64,000 bases of DNA, taken from NCBI GenBank assembly GCA_016195085.1, contig JACQAG010000094.1, positions 1-64,000 of the forward strand. Reading direction: 5' to 3'. The DNA is from Pseudomonadota bacterium (GTDB taxonomy: Bacteria; Pseudomonadota; Alphaproteobacteria; SHVZ01). Below the pieces are notes generated by a model. That model saw only the letters and a program-made list of their open reading frames with translations. It was not told where the DNA came from and ran no database searches. The position numbers were made by a program, and so were the translations under genes. This document shows, in pieces, positions 18,795 through 27,362 of the stretch; position 1 is the first letter of the stretch, and every line of letters begins with the position of its first letter.

Positions 18795-19604
18795 TCAAGA
18801 ACAAACCTTGCCGAGGAAAGCACGCATCACGGCGTTGAATTGCTCCGGCCTTTGCAGCGGTGCGAAATGGCTCACGCCAGGCAGGAGGATCAATTCCGCT
18901 CCGCGAATGCTTCGAGCGAGATATTCGGCATGTTCGGGTTTGATAAACTCATCATGTTCGCTTTGTACGATTGCGACGGGCACATGGATATCAGCCATAT
19001 CGCGTGCGGAATAGTTGGGTTGCGTCTTCATCATGTGGCCGACCGCCGCGGCAAATGTCTTGAATTGGTCCGGCGTGGCCGACAGCTCAGCATAGTCCTT
19101 GGTGTGCCGGCCAAAACACCGGGCGAGGATCGGATTGGGCTGTGCGATTTCCTTTGTGCCGCTGGGGTCCATGTTGCAGCCAAAGAAGAATACACCCGCA
19201 ATACGTGCCGGGGCTTTCATGGCGAGGATCAAAGCGATGCACGCGCCGTCGCTCCAGCCCACAACTGCTGCTTTTTCTACGTGCAATGCGTCCATCACGG
19301 CGAGAACGTCGGATGCCATCAGCTCATACGTAAAAGGCCGCAAGTCGCGCGTGCTGCGGCCGTGGCCGCGGCTATCGATGAGCACGGCGCGATGGCCAGA
19401 GCTGACCAGCATTGGAACCTGATAACCCCAATTACCGCTATGGCCGAGGCCACCATGCAGCAAGATCACAGGAGAGCCGGATCCGTATGTCGCGTACCAG
19501 ATTCGAGCGCCGTCGTGGTCCACGTAGCCTTGATCGCTTGTGGCCGGCAGGGGCGCGGCACCATGCGCTTCGAAATTCTTAAGGTCGTCGTCGTTTGATT
19601 CCAT
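18795..19604 (-). CDS. Alpha/beta hydrolase
   Basis: About 269 residues with a complete triad: oxyanion HGGLGHSG, nucleophile Ser in GWSDG, Asp in SEHDEF and His in GVSHFAP. It resembles small-molecule esterases, lactonases or peroxidase-like hydrolases; the substrate is unknown. Cytosolic. The ATG at 19604 is chosen; a TTG at 19628, 9 bases after the upstream GST stop, is also possible. It is last in the TetR-GST-hydrolase operon and its base composition is noticeably less GC-rich than the flanking genes. Confidence 0.78.
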   Translation of the reverse strand: MESNDDDLKNFEAHGAAPLPATSDQGYVDHDGARIWYATYGSGSPVILLHGGLGHSGNWGYQVPMLVSSGHRAVLIDSRGHGRSTRDLRPFTYELMASDVLAVMDALHVEKAAVVGWSDGACIALILAMKAPARIAGVFFFGCNMDPSGTKEIAQPNPILARCFGRHTKDYAELSATPDQFKTFAAAVGHMMKTQPNYSARDMADIHVPVAIVQSEHDEFIKPEHAEYLARSIRGAELILLPGVSHFAPLQRPEQFNAVMRAFLGKVCS

Positions 19605-19637
19605 ATTGATCTGACTCACAGTACACAAGCCTGACGC

Positions 19638-20270
19638 TCACGCCGCAGCTTGCGCGTCGGCCGGCCAGGGATCAGCCCAGGCGGGAATGCGCATCAGCCC
19701 GTCGATCCAGCGCACGATGTTTGGGAATGCCCGCAGCGGCATCTCCGACTCCCGCCAGTAGGTCGCCATCGAGGCCAGTTGAAAGTCGGCGATGGTGAGC
19801 CTGTCGCAAGCCACATAGCTCCGTCCCTCTAGATGGCCGTCGAGCACTCCGGCGAACCTCATGAGGTCCGGGACTTTCGGCTTAAGCGACTCGCTGTCCG
19901 GCGGCCCTAATCCAAAAGTCGCCTTGACGATGTGCTGGAAGTAGAACGGCGAGATCGCCGGCGACCAGTGGCAGTCATTCCATGAAAGCCAGCGCAATAC
20001 TTCGACCTGCTCGACCGGATTACGCACCGGCCACATGTCCGAGTCCTCCTTGATGCAGAGATGGGCCATGATTGCCGAAGCCTCCCACAGCACAAGATCG
20101 CCATCCACCAGCGTGGGCGCCTTCATATTGGGATTGAGCGCGACGTAGTCCGGCGATTTGAATCCGCCGGCCTTCATGTCCACCTCTACGAACTCGGCCT
20201 TCACACCCAGATGCTTGATCAGCGCGAGCACGCGCCGCGGGGCCTGCGCCTTGATCCAATAGACCCGCAT
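19638..20270 (-). CDS. Glutathione S-transferase family protein, first copy
   Basis: 210 residues. The thioredoxin-like N-domain (about 1-80) has NMKAPTLVDGDLVLWEASAI, the glutathione gamma-glutamyl contact region with the cis-proline and Glu/Ser pair. The helical C-domain has RLTIADFQLASM, the N-capping box of GSTs. There is no Cys or Ser at the usual N-terminal catalytic spot (WIKAQAPRRV), so the activity type is uncertain. It sits between the TetR gene and the hydrolase gene, suggesting detoxification of the TetR ligand. Confidence 0.8.
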   Translation of the reverse strand: MRVYWIKAQAPRRVLALIKHLGVKAEFVEVDMKAGGFKSPDYVALNPNMKAPTLVDGDLVLWEASAIMAHLCIKEDSDMWPVRNPVEQVEVLRWLSWNDCHWSPAISPFYFQHIVKATFGLGPPDSESLKPKVPDLMRFAGVLDGHLEGRSYVACDRLTIADFQLASMATYWRESEMPLRAFPNIVRWIDGLMRIPAWADPWPADAQAAA

Positions 20271-20317
20271 ATCAGCTCTCCGATGGCGTTTCGTCGCCTG
20301 AAAGCGGCATGGCGTGG

Positions 20318-20968
20318 CTAACCCGCCGCAGTCTGGCCGCGCCGGGGTCGAGGCGATCGGCGCTTGCCTGGCCCGGCAAACAAAAGTTCGAGATAGCGGC
20401 GCAGATGGTCGAGACTCTGGGCCGCAATTGCGGCGCTCCCCTTCGCCTTGGCGAGAATGAAGGCACCCTGGATCACTGCCTGCAAGTGCAGAGCCAAACT
20501 TTCAGCGGTCCAATCGCCGGTGACGCCATATTTGCGCATCGCCCCGCTGATATCGGCTTCGAGCGTCTTTGCATGTCCGCTGATATTTCTTTCGCACGCG
20601 TCTCGAATCTCCGGGTGCGTGCCGTAGGCTTCCTGAATGATGGTCCCGGCGAAGCAGGTGAATTCCGGCAGCTCGCCGGTCAGCATCGCCTTGCGGAAGT
20701 CGACATAGGCGAGCAAACGATCCAGCGGGTCGTCCGGGATGTGATAGGGCGCACCGGCGAAGAACCCTCTTGTGAAGTCGTTCCAATGCGCTACCGCAGT
20801 CAGAGCAAGATCGTCCTTACTCTTGAAATGGTGGAAGAAACTTCCCTTGGTCAGCCCGGCTTCGGCGCAGACGTCCTCAACCCGCGTCGCGGTGTAGCCC
20901 TTGGCGCGGACAACCCTGAGCGTCGCATCCAGGAGTTTGGTTTTCGATTCGTGCTGTGACTGCGCCAT
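20318..20968 (-). CDS. TetR/AcrR-family repressor
   Basis: About 216 residues. The N-terminal HTH reads KTKLLDATLRVVRAKGY...AGLTKGSFFHHFKSKDDL, the standard TetR DNA-binding domain. The C-terminal helical domain binds an unknown ligand. The ATG at 20968 is preferred; an upstream ATG at 20983 would place the start inside the operator palindrome. The gene heads a three-gene unit with GST and hydrolase, and the palindrome directly before it implies autoregulation. Confidence 0.85.
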   Translation of the reverse strand: MAQSQHESKTKLLDATLRVVRAKGYTATRVEDVCAEAGLTKGSFFHHFKSKDDLALTAVAHWNDFTRGFFAGAPYHIPDDPLDRLLAYVDFRKAMLTGELPEFTCFAGTIIQEAYGTHPEIRDACERNISGHAKTLEADISGAMRKYGVTGDWTAESLALHLQAVIQGAFILAKAKGSAAIAAQSLDHLRRYLELLFAGPGKRRSPRPRRGQTAAG

Positions 20969-20975
20969 TGTTACC

Positions 20976-21015
20976 ATACCCACTGGTCGGTTTTAATATA
21001 CCGACCAGTGGGTAT
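20976..21015. promoter_or_regulatory. TetR operator: perfect 16-bp inverted repeat
   Basis: ATACCCACTGGTCGGT (20976-20991) and its exact reverse complement (21000-21015) are separated by the AT-rich spacer TTTAATAT. The element begins 7 bases upstream of the TetR start. Size, symmetry and ACTGGTCGGT core fit TetR-family operators. It probably overlaps the promoter of the TetR-GST-hydrolase unit. Confidence 0.8.
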
Positions 21016-21048
21016 GAGTCAAGGGCGCTGGGGCTGCGCGCCGAACGG

Positions 21049-21459
21049 TCAGGCCGGCGCGGGCTTGAGGATCGCGTCGATTCGGGACTTGAGATCGCCC
21101 AGCGAAACCGGCTTCACCAGATAGCCGTCGATGTGGTGCTCCTTGGCGAACATCACCGTGTCGCGCTGGGCATCGGCGGTGAGGAACACGACCGGCGTGC
21201 GGCGAATGTGCTCGAGCTTCGCCTGGCGCAGCAGCTTGAGGAAGGTACGGCCGTCGACGGGCTGCATGTGAATGTCGCAGAACACCAGATGGGGCTTGGC
21301 CCGCATGACCTCGTCCAGTCCTGCCCTGCCTTCGGCGGCTTCCACGACCGAGCGCACGCCGATCTGCCTCAGCATGCCTTTGATGATGCCGCGCGTGTGC
21401 GGCTCATCCTCGACGACCAGGATCACGAACTTCTCATAAGGGTTGAAGGCGTCGGTCAT
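21049..21459 (-). CDS. Stand-alone receiver-domain response regulator (CheY-like)
   Basis: 136 residues, one REC domain and nothing else. The acidic pocket is VVEDE (18-19), phospho-acceptor Asp62 in FCDIHM, Thr94 in LTAD and Lys116 in LVKP, so it should be phosphorylated normally. With no output domain it must act by protein contact, as CheY does on FliM/FliN or as a phosphorelay shuttle. No kinase gene adjoins. Confidence 0.88.
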   Translation of the reverse strand: MTDAFNPYEKFVILVVEDEPHTRGIIKGMLRQIGVRSVVEAAEGRAGLDEVMRAKPHLVFCDIHMQPVDGRTFLKLLRQAKLEHIRRTPVVFLTADAQRDTVMFAKEHHIDGYLVKPVSLGDLKSRIDAILKPAPA

Positions 21460-21727
21460 GCGTGGCTCCGCGGCGCCGCGACGGCGGCCAAGGTCAAGAG
21501 AGCAAGGTCAAGAGAGATAGATGAATGCAACGCCCCATGCCCAGAACCTTCGGCCACCGCCGCGGTTCAGCGATGCGATGCGGGAGTTCCCGCAAACCAC
21601 GGACCTCGCCGCCCAACGTGCCGCGGGCTCGCGCATTCCATGGTATTCGCCTCCCCAAGTACAACCTCAGGCATTCTAGTCCAATTCGCCACCGGAGGAA
21701 TGTCCGTTTGCGGAATTCCCCTAATGC

Positions 21728-22540
21728 TCATGGGGTGGGTCGCGCCTCCGCCAGCTGCCGCAAGGCCAGGGCGGTCGCGGCGTCGGCGGGGAAGAATGCT
21801 TCCAGCGCCAGCTCCGACAAGGTGATATCGACGGGCGTGCCGAAGATCGTGGTCGTGCTGAAGAACGACAGGACGCCGCCCTCGACCGCAAGCTGGAACG
21901 GGATGACGACGCCGGCGAATTCCCGCCCGTTCATCGGGCGGCTCGGCCGGGTCCCTCGCATCTTGTAGTCGCGAAGCTCGCCCAAGAGCTCCGCCAGCAC
22001 CCGGTCGGCGCTGAGCTCGACCTGGCGCCTGAGGCGCTCGATGAGATGCTGGCGCCACTCCGCCAGATTGACGATCCTGGGCGCCAACCCCGCTTCGTGC
22101 AGGCTCAAGCGCAGTACGTTCACCGGCGGCTGCAGCAGCATGGGATCGACGCCGGCAAGCAGCAACGGCACGATCTTGTTGGCGGCGACCAAGGTCCAGT
22201 GCCGGTCGACCGCTAGAGCGGGAAAGGGCTCATGGCCGGCCAGCACCAGGTCGACGGCCTTGCGCGCCTGGGCGAGTGCCGGATCGTCGAGGCGGCGCTC
22301 GGGAAACACCGGCGCGAATCCCGCCGCGGCCAGAAGCTGATTGCGGTCGCGCAAGGGAACCTCCAGCCGCTCCGCCAGATGCAGCACCATGTCGCGGCTC
22401 GGCTGCGCGCGCCCGGTCTCGAGAAAGCTCAAATGCTTGGTCGAGATCTCCGCCTCCAGTGCCAGGTCGAGCTGGCTCAATCGCCGGCGCTGCCGCCATT
22501 CGCGCAAGAGTCCGCCCACCGGTTGCAGCGCGCCGATCAT
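21728..22540 (-). CDS. XRE-family regulator with MmyB-like ligand domain
   Basis: 270 residues. The N-terminal HTH (LLREWRQRRRLSQLDLALEAEISTKHLSFLETGR) is the Cro/C1 type used by the SCO4944/MmyB group. The remainder (about 95-260), with VDRHWTLVAANKI and a PAS-like core, is the MmyB ligand-binding domain, known in relatives to bind fatty acids. Ends FSTTTIFGTPVDITLSELALEAFFPAD, typical for the family. Its target is unknown; the small membrane-protein gene at 22702 is divergent and close. Confidence 0.85.
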   Translation of the reverse strand: MIGALQPVGGLLREWRQRRRLSQLDLALEAEISTKHLSFLETGRAQPSRDMVLHLAERLEVPLRDRNQLLAAAGFAPVFPERRLDDPALAQARKAVDLVLAGHEPFPALAVDRHWTLVAANKIVPLLLAGVDPMLLQPPVNVLRLSLHEAGLAPRIVNLAEWRQHLIERLRRQVELSADRVLAELLGELRDYKMRGTRPSRPMNGREFAGVVIPFQLAVEGGVLSFFSTTTIFGTPVDITLSELALEAFFPADAATALALRQLAEARPTP

Positions 22541-22701
22541 GGTTCGAGGTTAGCCCAAGCGCCAACGCTCATCCAATTACCCTCGAGGTAATCGACTGGC
22601 GCCGGTGCCGAAGCGATCATCGCCGCCGTGCATCGCCAGGCGACCGAGGGGTTGGCCCCGATGCCGCGAGCCCCCGTGCTCGAACAATGGGGAGAGATGA
22701 C

Positions 22702-23103
22702 ATGCGTCTGACCAAGCCTTCGTTCTCGCTTCGCTGGGTTCTCGCCGCCGATGCGGCCAGCAGCGCCGGCGCCGGCCTGTTGCTGATGCTCGCCGCCGAG
22801 CCGCTCGGAACCTCGCTCGCGATCCCGACGGACCTGTTTTTCTTCGCCGGCCTCAGCATGCTGCCCTTCGCCGGTCTCGTCCTCTATGTCGCCACCCGTG
22901 CGGCGATCGCCCCCAAGGCGGTGTGGGCGATCATCGCCTTCAACGCGCTCTGGGCCCTGGACAGCCTGTTGCTGCCGGCGACCGGCTGGGTCGCGCCGAC
23001 GAATTTCGGGCTCGCCCTGGTCGTGGCGCAAGGGCTCTGGGTCGCGGTCTTCGCCGAAATCGAATATGTGGCGCTCAGACGCTCGATGACGGAAGCGGCC
23101 TGA
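22702..23103 (+). CDS. Small four-segment membrane protein
   Basis: 133 residues with four hydrophobic stretches (about 12-30, 45-65, 73-92 and 102-122). No motif is recognised. The start at 22702 follows GGAGA; the frame is open further upstream but that part is arginine-rich and overlaps the divergent regulator gene. Predicted inner-membrane protein. Its position opposite the MmyB-like regulator suggests it may be the regulated gene. Confidence 0.65.
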   Translation: MRLTKPSFSLRWVLAADAASSAGAGLLLMLAAEPLGTSLAIPTDLFFFAGLSMLPFAGLVLYVATRAAIAPKAVWAIIAFNALWALDSLLLPATGWVAPTNFGLALVVAQGLWVAVFAEIEYVALRRSMTEAA

Positions 23104-23231
23104 GCCCGCGCCCGCTCAATCTCCGCACACCCAAGGCCCACCGGAAGAGGCCCTCGCCTCAACCGGTGGGTTTTGCCGCAATCGGCGCCTATGATCGCGG
23201 CGATTACCAGCGATCCGAGCATGAGCCCTCG

Positions 23232-24095
23232 ATGCAGACCGACCTCGGCTTCACCTGCGCCTACGGAATTCTCGAGACCGTATCGCCGCTCATTCGCCGG
23301 ATCGTGGCGAACAATCCCGGCCCCTTCACCTTCCGCGGCACCGGCACCTTTGTCGTGGGCCAGGGCAAGGTCGCGGTCATCGACCCCGGCCCCGATCTGG
23401 CGGCTCATGTCGATGCGCTCTTGGCCGCGCTCGCCGGAGAGACCGTCACCCACATCCTGGTGACCCACACGCATCGCGACCACTCGCCGGCCGCCGCCCC
23501 GTTCAAGCGCGCGACCGGAGCACCCACGCTCGGTTTCGGTCCGCATGGTCGGGTGGGCGAGACCGGAGAAGCCGGCGCCGATCTCGACTTCAAGCCCGAC
23601 CGCGTCTTGGCCGACGGCGATGTCGTCGAGGGCGCGGGCTGGCGCCTGCAGGCCTTGCACACGCCAGGCCACGCCTCCAATCATCTCTGCTTCGCCTTGC
23701 CTGAGGAACGGGCCTTGTTCTCCGGCGATCAGGTGATGGGCTGGTCGACCACGGTGGTGGCACCCCCCGACGGCAACATGACCGAGTACATGCGCTCGCT
23801 CGCCGGGCTCGGCCGCCGCGATGATGCCGTCTATTGGCCGACCCATGGCGGCCCGATCCGGGACCCTCGGGCGCATGTGCGCCGCTTGATCGAGCATCGG
23901 CAAGCCCGCCGCCGCGCCATCCTGGCCCAGCTCGGACCGCATCCCGCAACGCCCGCCTCCCTGGTGCCCAGCGTTTATCCGGGCCTGGACCAGGCGCTGG
24001 TGGCGGCAGCCGCGCGCTCGCTGACCGCGCACCTGATCGAGCTTGCCGAGGAAGGTTTGGCCGTAAACGAGGGCGGAGCCTGGCGGCTGGCCTAG
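23232..24095 (+). CDS. MBL-fold metallo-hydrolase (LACTB2/glyoxalase II-like)
   Basis: 287 residues. The zinc motif is HTHRDH at 79-84, a further ligand lies in TPGHASNH near 150, an Asp in FSGDQVMG, and a late His in YWPTHGGP. The C-terminal 80 residues form a winged-helix-like region, as in LACTB2-type RNases and glyoxalase II-like hydrolases. Cytosolic. The ATG at 23232 is chosen because conserved sequence starts there. Convergent with the ABC ATPase gene, with 5 bases between. Confidence 0.82.
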   Translation: MQTDLGFTCAYGILETVSPLIRRIVANNPGPFTFRGTGTFVVGQGKVAVIDPGPDLAAHVDALLAALAGETVTHILVTHTHRDHSPAAAPFKRATGAPTLGFGPHGRVGETGEAGADLDFKPDRVLADGDVVEGAGWRLQALHTPGHASNHLCFALPEERALFSGDQVMGWSTTVVAPPDGNMTEYMRSLAGLGRRDDAVYWPTHGGPIRDPRAHVRRLIEHRQARRRAILAQLGPHPATPASLVPSVYPGLDQALVAAAARSLTAHLIELAEEGLAVNEGGAWRLA

Positions 24096-24100
24096 CAGGT

Positions 24101-24907
24101 CTACTGAGCAAGCCGCGACGCCGCCTCGGCGCCGAGCGCGGTCTCGGGCGAGCCCGAGACGATGAGCTCGAGGATCTCCTTTTCGCTGGTGCGGGCGACC
24201 GAGCGGTCGCCGACATTGACGCCGCGCTTCAGGACCATCACCCGGTCGCCGACCTCGAAGATGTCGGTCAGGCGGTGGGAGATGATGACTTGCGCCACTC
24301 CCTGGCGCTTCAGCTCGAGGATGGTCTCCAGGAGATGCTGGGTGGCGACCGCGGACAAATTGGCGGTCGGCTCATCGAAAATGACGACCTTGGGATGGAA
24401 GGAGATCGCGCGCGCGATCGCGACCGACTGCTGGCGCCCGCCGGACAGGCTCTCCACCCTCTGATAGACCGAGTTCACATCGACCCTGAGCCGGTTCAGG
24501 ACCGATTTCGCGTCCCGGTACATGCGGGCGCGGTCGACGAACATCCCCAAGCGCGTCGGCCAGCGGCCGAGGAAGATGTTCTGCCCGACATCCAGGTTCC
24601 CGCAAAGCGCGAAGTCTTGGTAGATCATCTCGATGCCGCGCCCGCGGCTTTCGTGCGGGTTCCTGAAGTTGACCGGCGCGCCGTCGATGCCGATCTCGCC
24701 TTCGTCTTTCTGATAGGCGCCGGTCAGGATCTTCATGAGCGTCGACTTGCCGGCGGAATTGTCACCGACGAGACCCAGCACCTCGCCCGCAAACAGCGTG
24801 AGATCCACGTCCCAGAGCGCGCGCACCGGACCGAAGCTCTTGCGGATGCGGCGCATCGACACGATCGGCGGCGGCGGCGGGGCGGCGGCGTCGTTCACTT
24901 GTGTCAT
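24101..24907 (-). CDS. Sugar-type ABC transporter ATP-binding protein, single domain
   Basis: 268 residues with one complete nucleotide-binding domain: Walker A GDNSAGKST, Q-loop MIYQDFALC, signature LSGGRQQ, Walker B VVIFDEPTANLS and switch His in IISHRL. It resembles single-domain FrcA-type ATPases rather than the double-domain RbsA/XylG type, so it must dimerise. The ATG overlaps the permease stop (ATGA). Third gene of binding protein-permease-ATPase. Confidence 0.9.
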   Translation of the reverse strand: MTQVNDAAAPPPPPIVSMRRIRKSFGPVRALWDVDLTLFAGEVLGLVGDNSAGKSTLMKILTGAYQKDEGEIGIDGAPVNFRNPHESRGRGIEMIYQDFALCGNLDVGQNIFLGRWPTRLGMFVDRARMYRDAKSVLNRLRVDVNSVYQRVESLSGGRQQSVAIARAISFHPKVVIFDEPTANLSAVATQHLLETILELKRQGVAQVIISHRLTDIFEVGDRVMVLKRGVNVGDRSVARTSEKEILELIVSGSPETALGAEAASRLAQ

Positions 24908-27171
24908 CCCGAGACGAGCTTGCGGGACCACGCCAGCCAGCGGCCGACGACGTTGTGCTGCCGGAGCCAGATATCGCCGACGACCGCCGAGATCAGGATC
25001 AATCCGATATAGACGTTGAGCCAATGCTGCGGCATGACGAAGGACGTGCCGTCGGGCAGGATGATCTGCAGGGACAGGAGCGAGCGGATCAAGGTGATGA
25101 CCGCGGCGCCGGCGAGCGAGCCTGCGATCGTTCCATAGCCGCCGAAGATCGAGGCGCCGCCGATGACCGCCGCGGCGATGGCGTCGAGCTCGCGCAGCTG
25201 GCCTGCCGATGGATTGAAGCTGCGGTAATAGGCGACGTAGATGATGCCCGCGGCCGCGGCTGCGGCGGCCGATATCACCAGCGAGATGAAGCGCACGCGC
25301 TTGGTGTCGATGCCGGCATAGCCGGCGGCGCGCTCGTTGCCGCCGGTCGCGTAGATCATCTGTCCGAAGCTGGTCATGGCCAGCACCAGCGCGGCCAGCG
25401 CGGCCACCAGGAGCGCGAAGATCGTCTGCACGCTGACCGCCTTGGTGATCGCCAGCCAGGCGCCGGCCATCGGTGCCAGACCGGCAGCGCCGAGGACGGT
25501 GTGGAGGTCGCGGCCGATGAGGATGAAGGTTTCCGGAAATCCCGACAATTGCCGCCCGGCAACGAGCCAGGCGGCAAGGCCGCGGGCGACATAGAACATG
25601 CCGAGGCTCGCCACGAAGGAGGGCAGCCCGAAACCGGTGACGAGCCCGCCATTGACGAGGCCCGCGACGACGCCCGCGGCAAACCCGGCGCCGGCGGCGG
25701 TCAGCGGGTCGGCGCCCAGCTCCTTCATCAGGAAGGCCGCGGTGGCGCCCGACAGCGCCAGCACCGAGCCGACGGAAAGATCGATGTCGCCGGCAGCCAT
25801 GACGAAGGTGAGGCCGACCGCGAGCAAAGCCACCTCGGAGAACGCCAGCAGCATGGCGAAGCTGTTGTCGAGCCCGCCCCAGTAATCCGGTCTCAGCCAC
25901 ATGCCCACGCCCCAGAGGCCCACCATCAGCAAGATCGCTGCGGCATCCCGCCGCCGCAGCAAGGCCGCGATGCCTTTGGCCTCGCCGGCGTCCAGCGGCG
26001 CCGCCGAGCCCCTGGTCTGCGGGCCGACCAGGGCCACGCCTTCGAACAGGCGCGGCGGTAAGGCTCGCCGCCTGAGATACGCCCAGAACCGCTGCAGAGC
26101 CCGACCGCGCAGCAGCCAGGGCTCGATCAGCACCGCGATGATCAGTATGAGTCCGAGAAAGGCGGGCACGGCGCCGGGCGGCAGCTGCGCCAGCGCCGCC
26201 ACCTGGAGTTTCTCGCCGCCGACGTCGATCTCCCGCATGGTCGGCACGCCTTCGCGGAGCACCTTGTCGATGAGCACCACCAAGGCGGCGCCGAGGCACG
26301 AGCCGAGAACCCGGCCGCGGCCGCCGGCGATCGAAGCGCCGCCGACGATCACCGCGGCGATGGCGATGAGCTCCGCCCCCTGGCCGTATTGCGAGGTGAT
26401 GCCCTTGTCCTGGGCGACGTTCATGAGCCCGGCAAGCACCGCGGCGAGCGAGGAGATGACATAGGAGCCCATGCGGATCCGGCGGGTCGGGATGCCGGCA
26501 TAGCGCGCCGCCTGCTCATTGCCGCCGGTCGCATAGACGGCCCAGCCGAAGCGCGTGGCGGCGAGGGCGACGGCGCCGAGCGCGGCCACGATGAAGAAGG
26601 CGAGGATCTGATTGTTGAAGCCCAGTCCGTTGGTCTCGCCCAGCTGAAAGAACACGGCGAAGTCCTTCGCCTTGGCGCCGTAGGCGATGGTCTGGCCGCC
26701 GGTCAGGCCGAGCACGATGCCCCGGCCGATGAACAGCATGGTGAGCGTGGCGATGAAGGCCGGAACCTCGAGCATGGTCACCAGCACGCCGTTGATGAGC
26801 CCGACGCCAAGGCCGACGGCAATGCAGACGAGGATCGCCGATCCGGCACCGAGATCGAAATAGGACGGCGCGAACAGGATCGAGAACACGGTGGCGGTCA
26901 TGCCCAGCGTCGAGCCGACCGAGAGATCAAGCTCCTTGTTGACGATCACGAAGGTCATGCCGACCGCGAGCACGCCGTAGCGGGCGGCATCGCGGAGCAC
27001 GGCTGAGACCGCGTCCGTGGTGCCGAAGAAGCCGGGATTGATGGCGATGCCCGCCAGGTAGAGGAGCACCATGAAGAGGCTAAGGCCCAGCTCCCAGCCG
27101 CCGACGAAGAGACCTTGGCCGCGCATCCGCGCTGCGGGCGCAGCACCGTCCAGGCTCGAGAGCGCGTTCAT
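24904..27171 (-). CDS. Sugar-type ABC permease, two permease units fused in one chain
   Basis: 755 residues, about twice the normal 320-350. Two complete BPD_transp_2 (RbsC/AraH-like) units occur in tandem. Each carries GMTFVIVNKELDLSVGS-like (second copy GLTFVMAAGDIDLSVGS), an ATGGNE(Q/R)AA-x-YAGI loop, and an AVI(V)GGASI-x-GG(R/Y)G segment. The join falls around residue 390 in a charged, repeat-free linker. Normally two identical or paralogous subunits form the channel; here one chain would. Upstream hairpins separate it from the binding-protein gene. Confidence 0.88.
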   Translation of the reverse strand: MNALSSLDGAAPAARMRGQGLFVGGWELGLSLFMVLLYLAGIAINPGFFGTTDAVSAVLRDAARYGVLAVGMTFVIVNKELDLSVGSTLGMTATVFSILFAPSYFDLGAGSAILVCIAVGLGVGLINGVLVTMLEVPAFIATLTMLFIGRGIVLGLTGGQTIAYGAKAKDFAVFFQLGETNGLGFNNQILAFFIVAALGAVALAATRFGWAVYATGGNEQAARYAGIPTRRIRMGSYVISSLAAVLAGLMNVAQDKGITSQYGQGAELIAIAAVIVGGASIAGGRGRVLGSCLGAALVVLIDKVLREGVPTMREIDVGGEKLQVAALAQLPPGAVPAFLGLILIIAVLIEPWLLRGRALQRFWAYLRRRALPPRLFEGVALVGPQTRGSAAPLDAGEAKGIAALLRRRDAAAILLMVGLWGVGMWLRPDYWGGLDNSFAMLLAFSEVALLAVGLTFVMAAGDIDLSVGSVLALSGATAAFLMKELGADPLTAAGAGFAAGVVAGLVNGGLVTGFGLPSFVASLGMFYVARGLAAWLVAGRQLSGFPETFILIGRDLHTVLGAAGLAPMAGAWLAITKAVSVQTIFALLVAALAALVLAMTSFGQMIYATGGNERAAGYAGIDTKRVRFISLVISAAAAAAAGIIYVAYYRSFNPSAGQLRELDAIAAAVIGGASIFGGYGTIAGSLAGAAVITLIRSLLSLQIILPDGTSFVMPQHWLNVYIGLILISAVVGDIWLRQHNVVGRWLAWSRKLVSG

Positions 27172-27205
27172 CCGAAATCCGTGCCGGCGGAGCCGGCGGC
27201 GGGCC

Positions 27206-27259
27206 TAGTGTCCCGCCCCAGAAATTCGTCAGCGAATTTCTGGGACAAGCGGGCCACTA
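27206..27259. repeat. Large hairpin 1 between binding-protein and permease genes
   Basis: Inner stem 27217-27228 / 27233-27244 is a perfect 12-bp inverted repeat with a 4-base loop (TCAG). Outer arms 27206-27216 / 27249-27259 pair over 11 bases with one mismatch. No T-run follows on the transcribed (reverse) strand. Likely an mRNA-stabilising or attenuating structure, or a palindromic repeat element. Confidence 0.7.
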
Positions 27260-27269
27260 ATCATTTGAA

Positions 27270-27326
27270 TCTCGTGTGATTCAGATTCCGAAGTTCGCCG
27301 ACGAACTTCGGAATCATCACACGAGA
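27270..27326. repeat. Large hairpin 2 between binding-protein and permease genes
   Basis: Inner stem 27284-27297 / 27302-27315 is a perfect 14-bp inverted repeat with loop CCGA. Outer arms 27270-27280 / 27316-27326 are a perfect 11-bp match, with only 3 unpaired bases on one side. It has the same design as hairpin 1 but a different sequence. It lies 36 bases beyond the end of the binding-protein gene. Confidence 0.72.
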
Positions 27327-27362
27327 GATCGTCTGCCGCCGGCTCGACCGATCCATTCCGCC

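Noticed and set aside
27206-27326. Insertion-sequence ends
   Set aside because: The inverted repeats are hairpins with 4-base loops, not ends of an element; no transposase frame and no target duplication.
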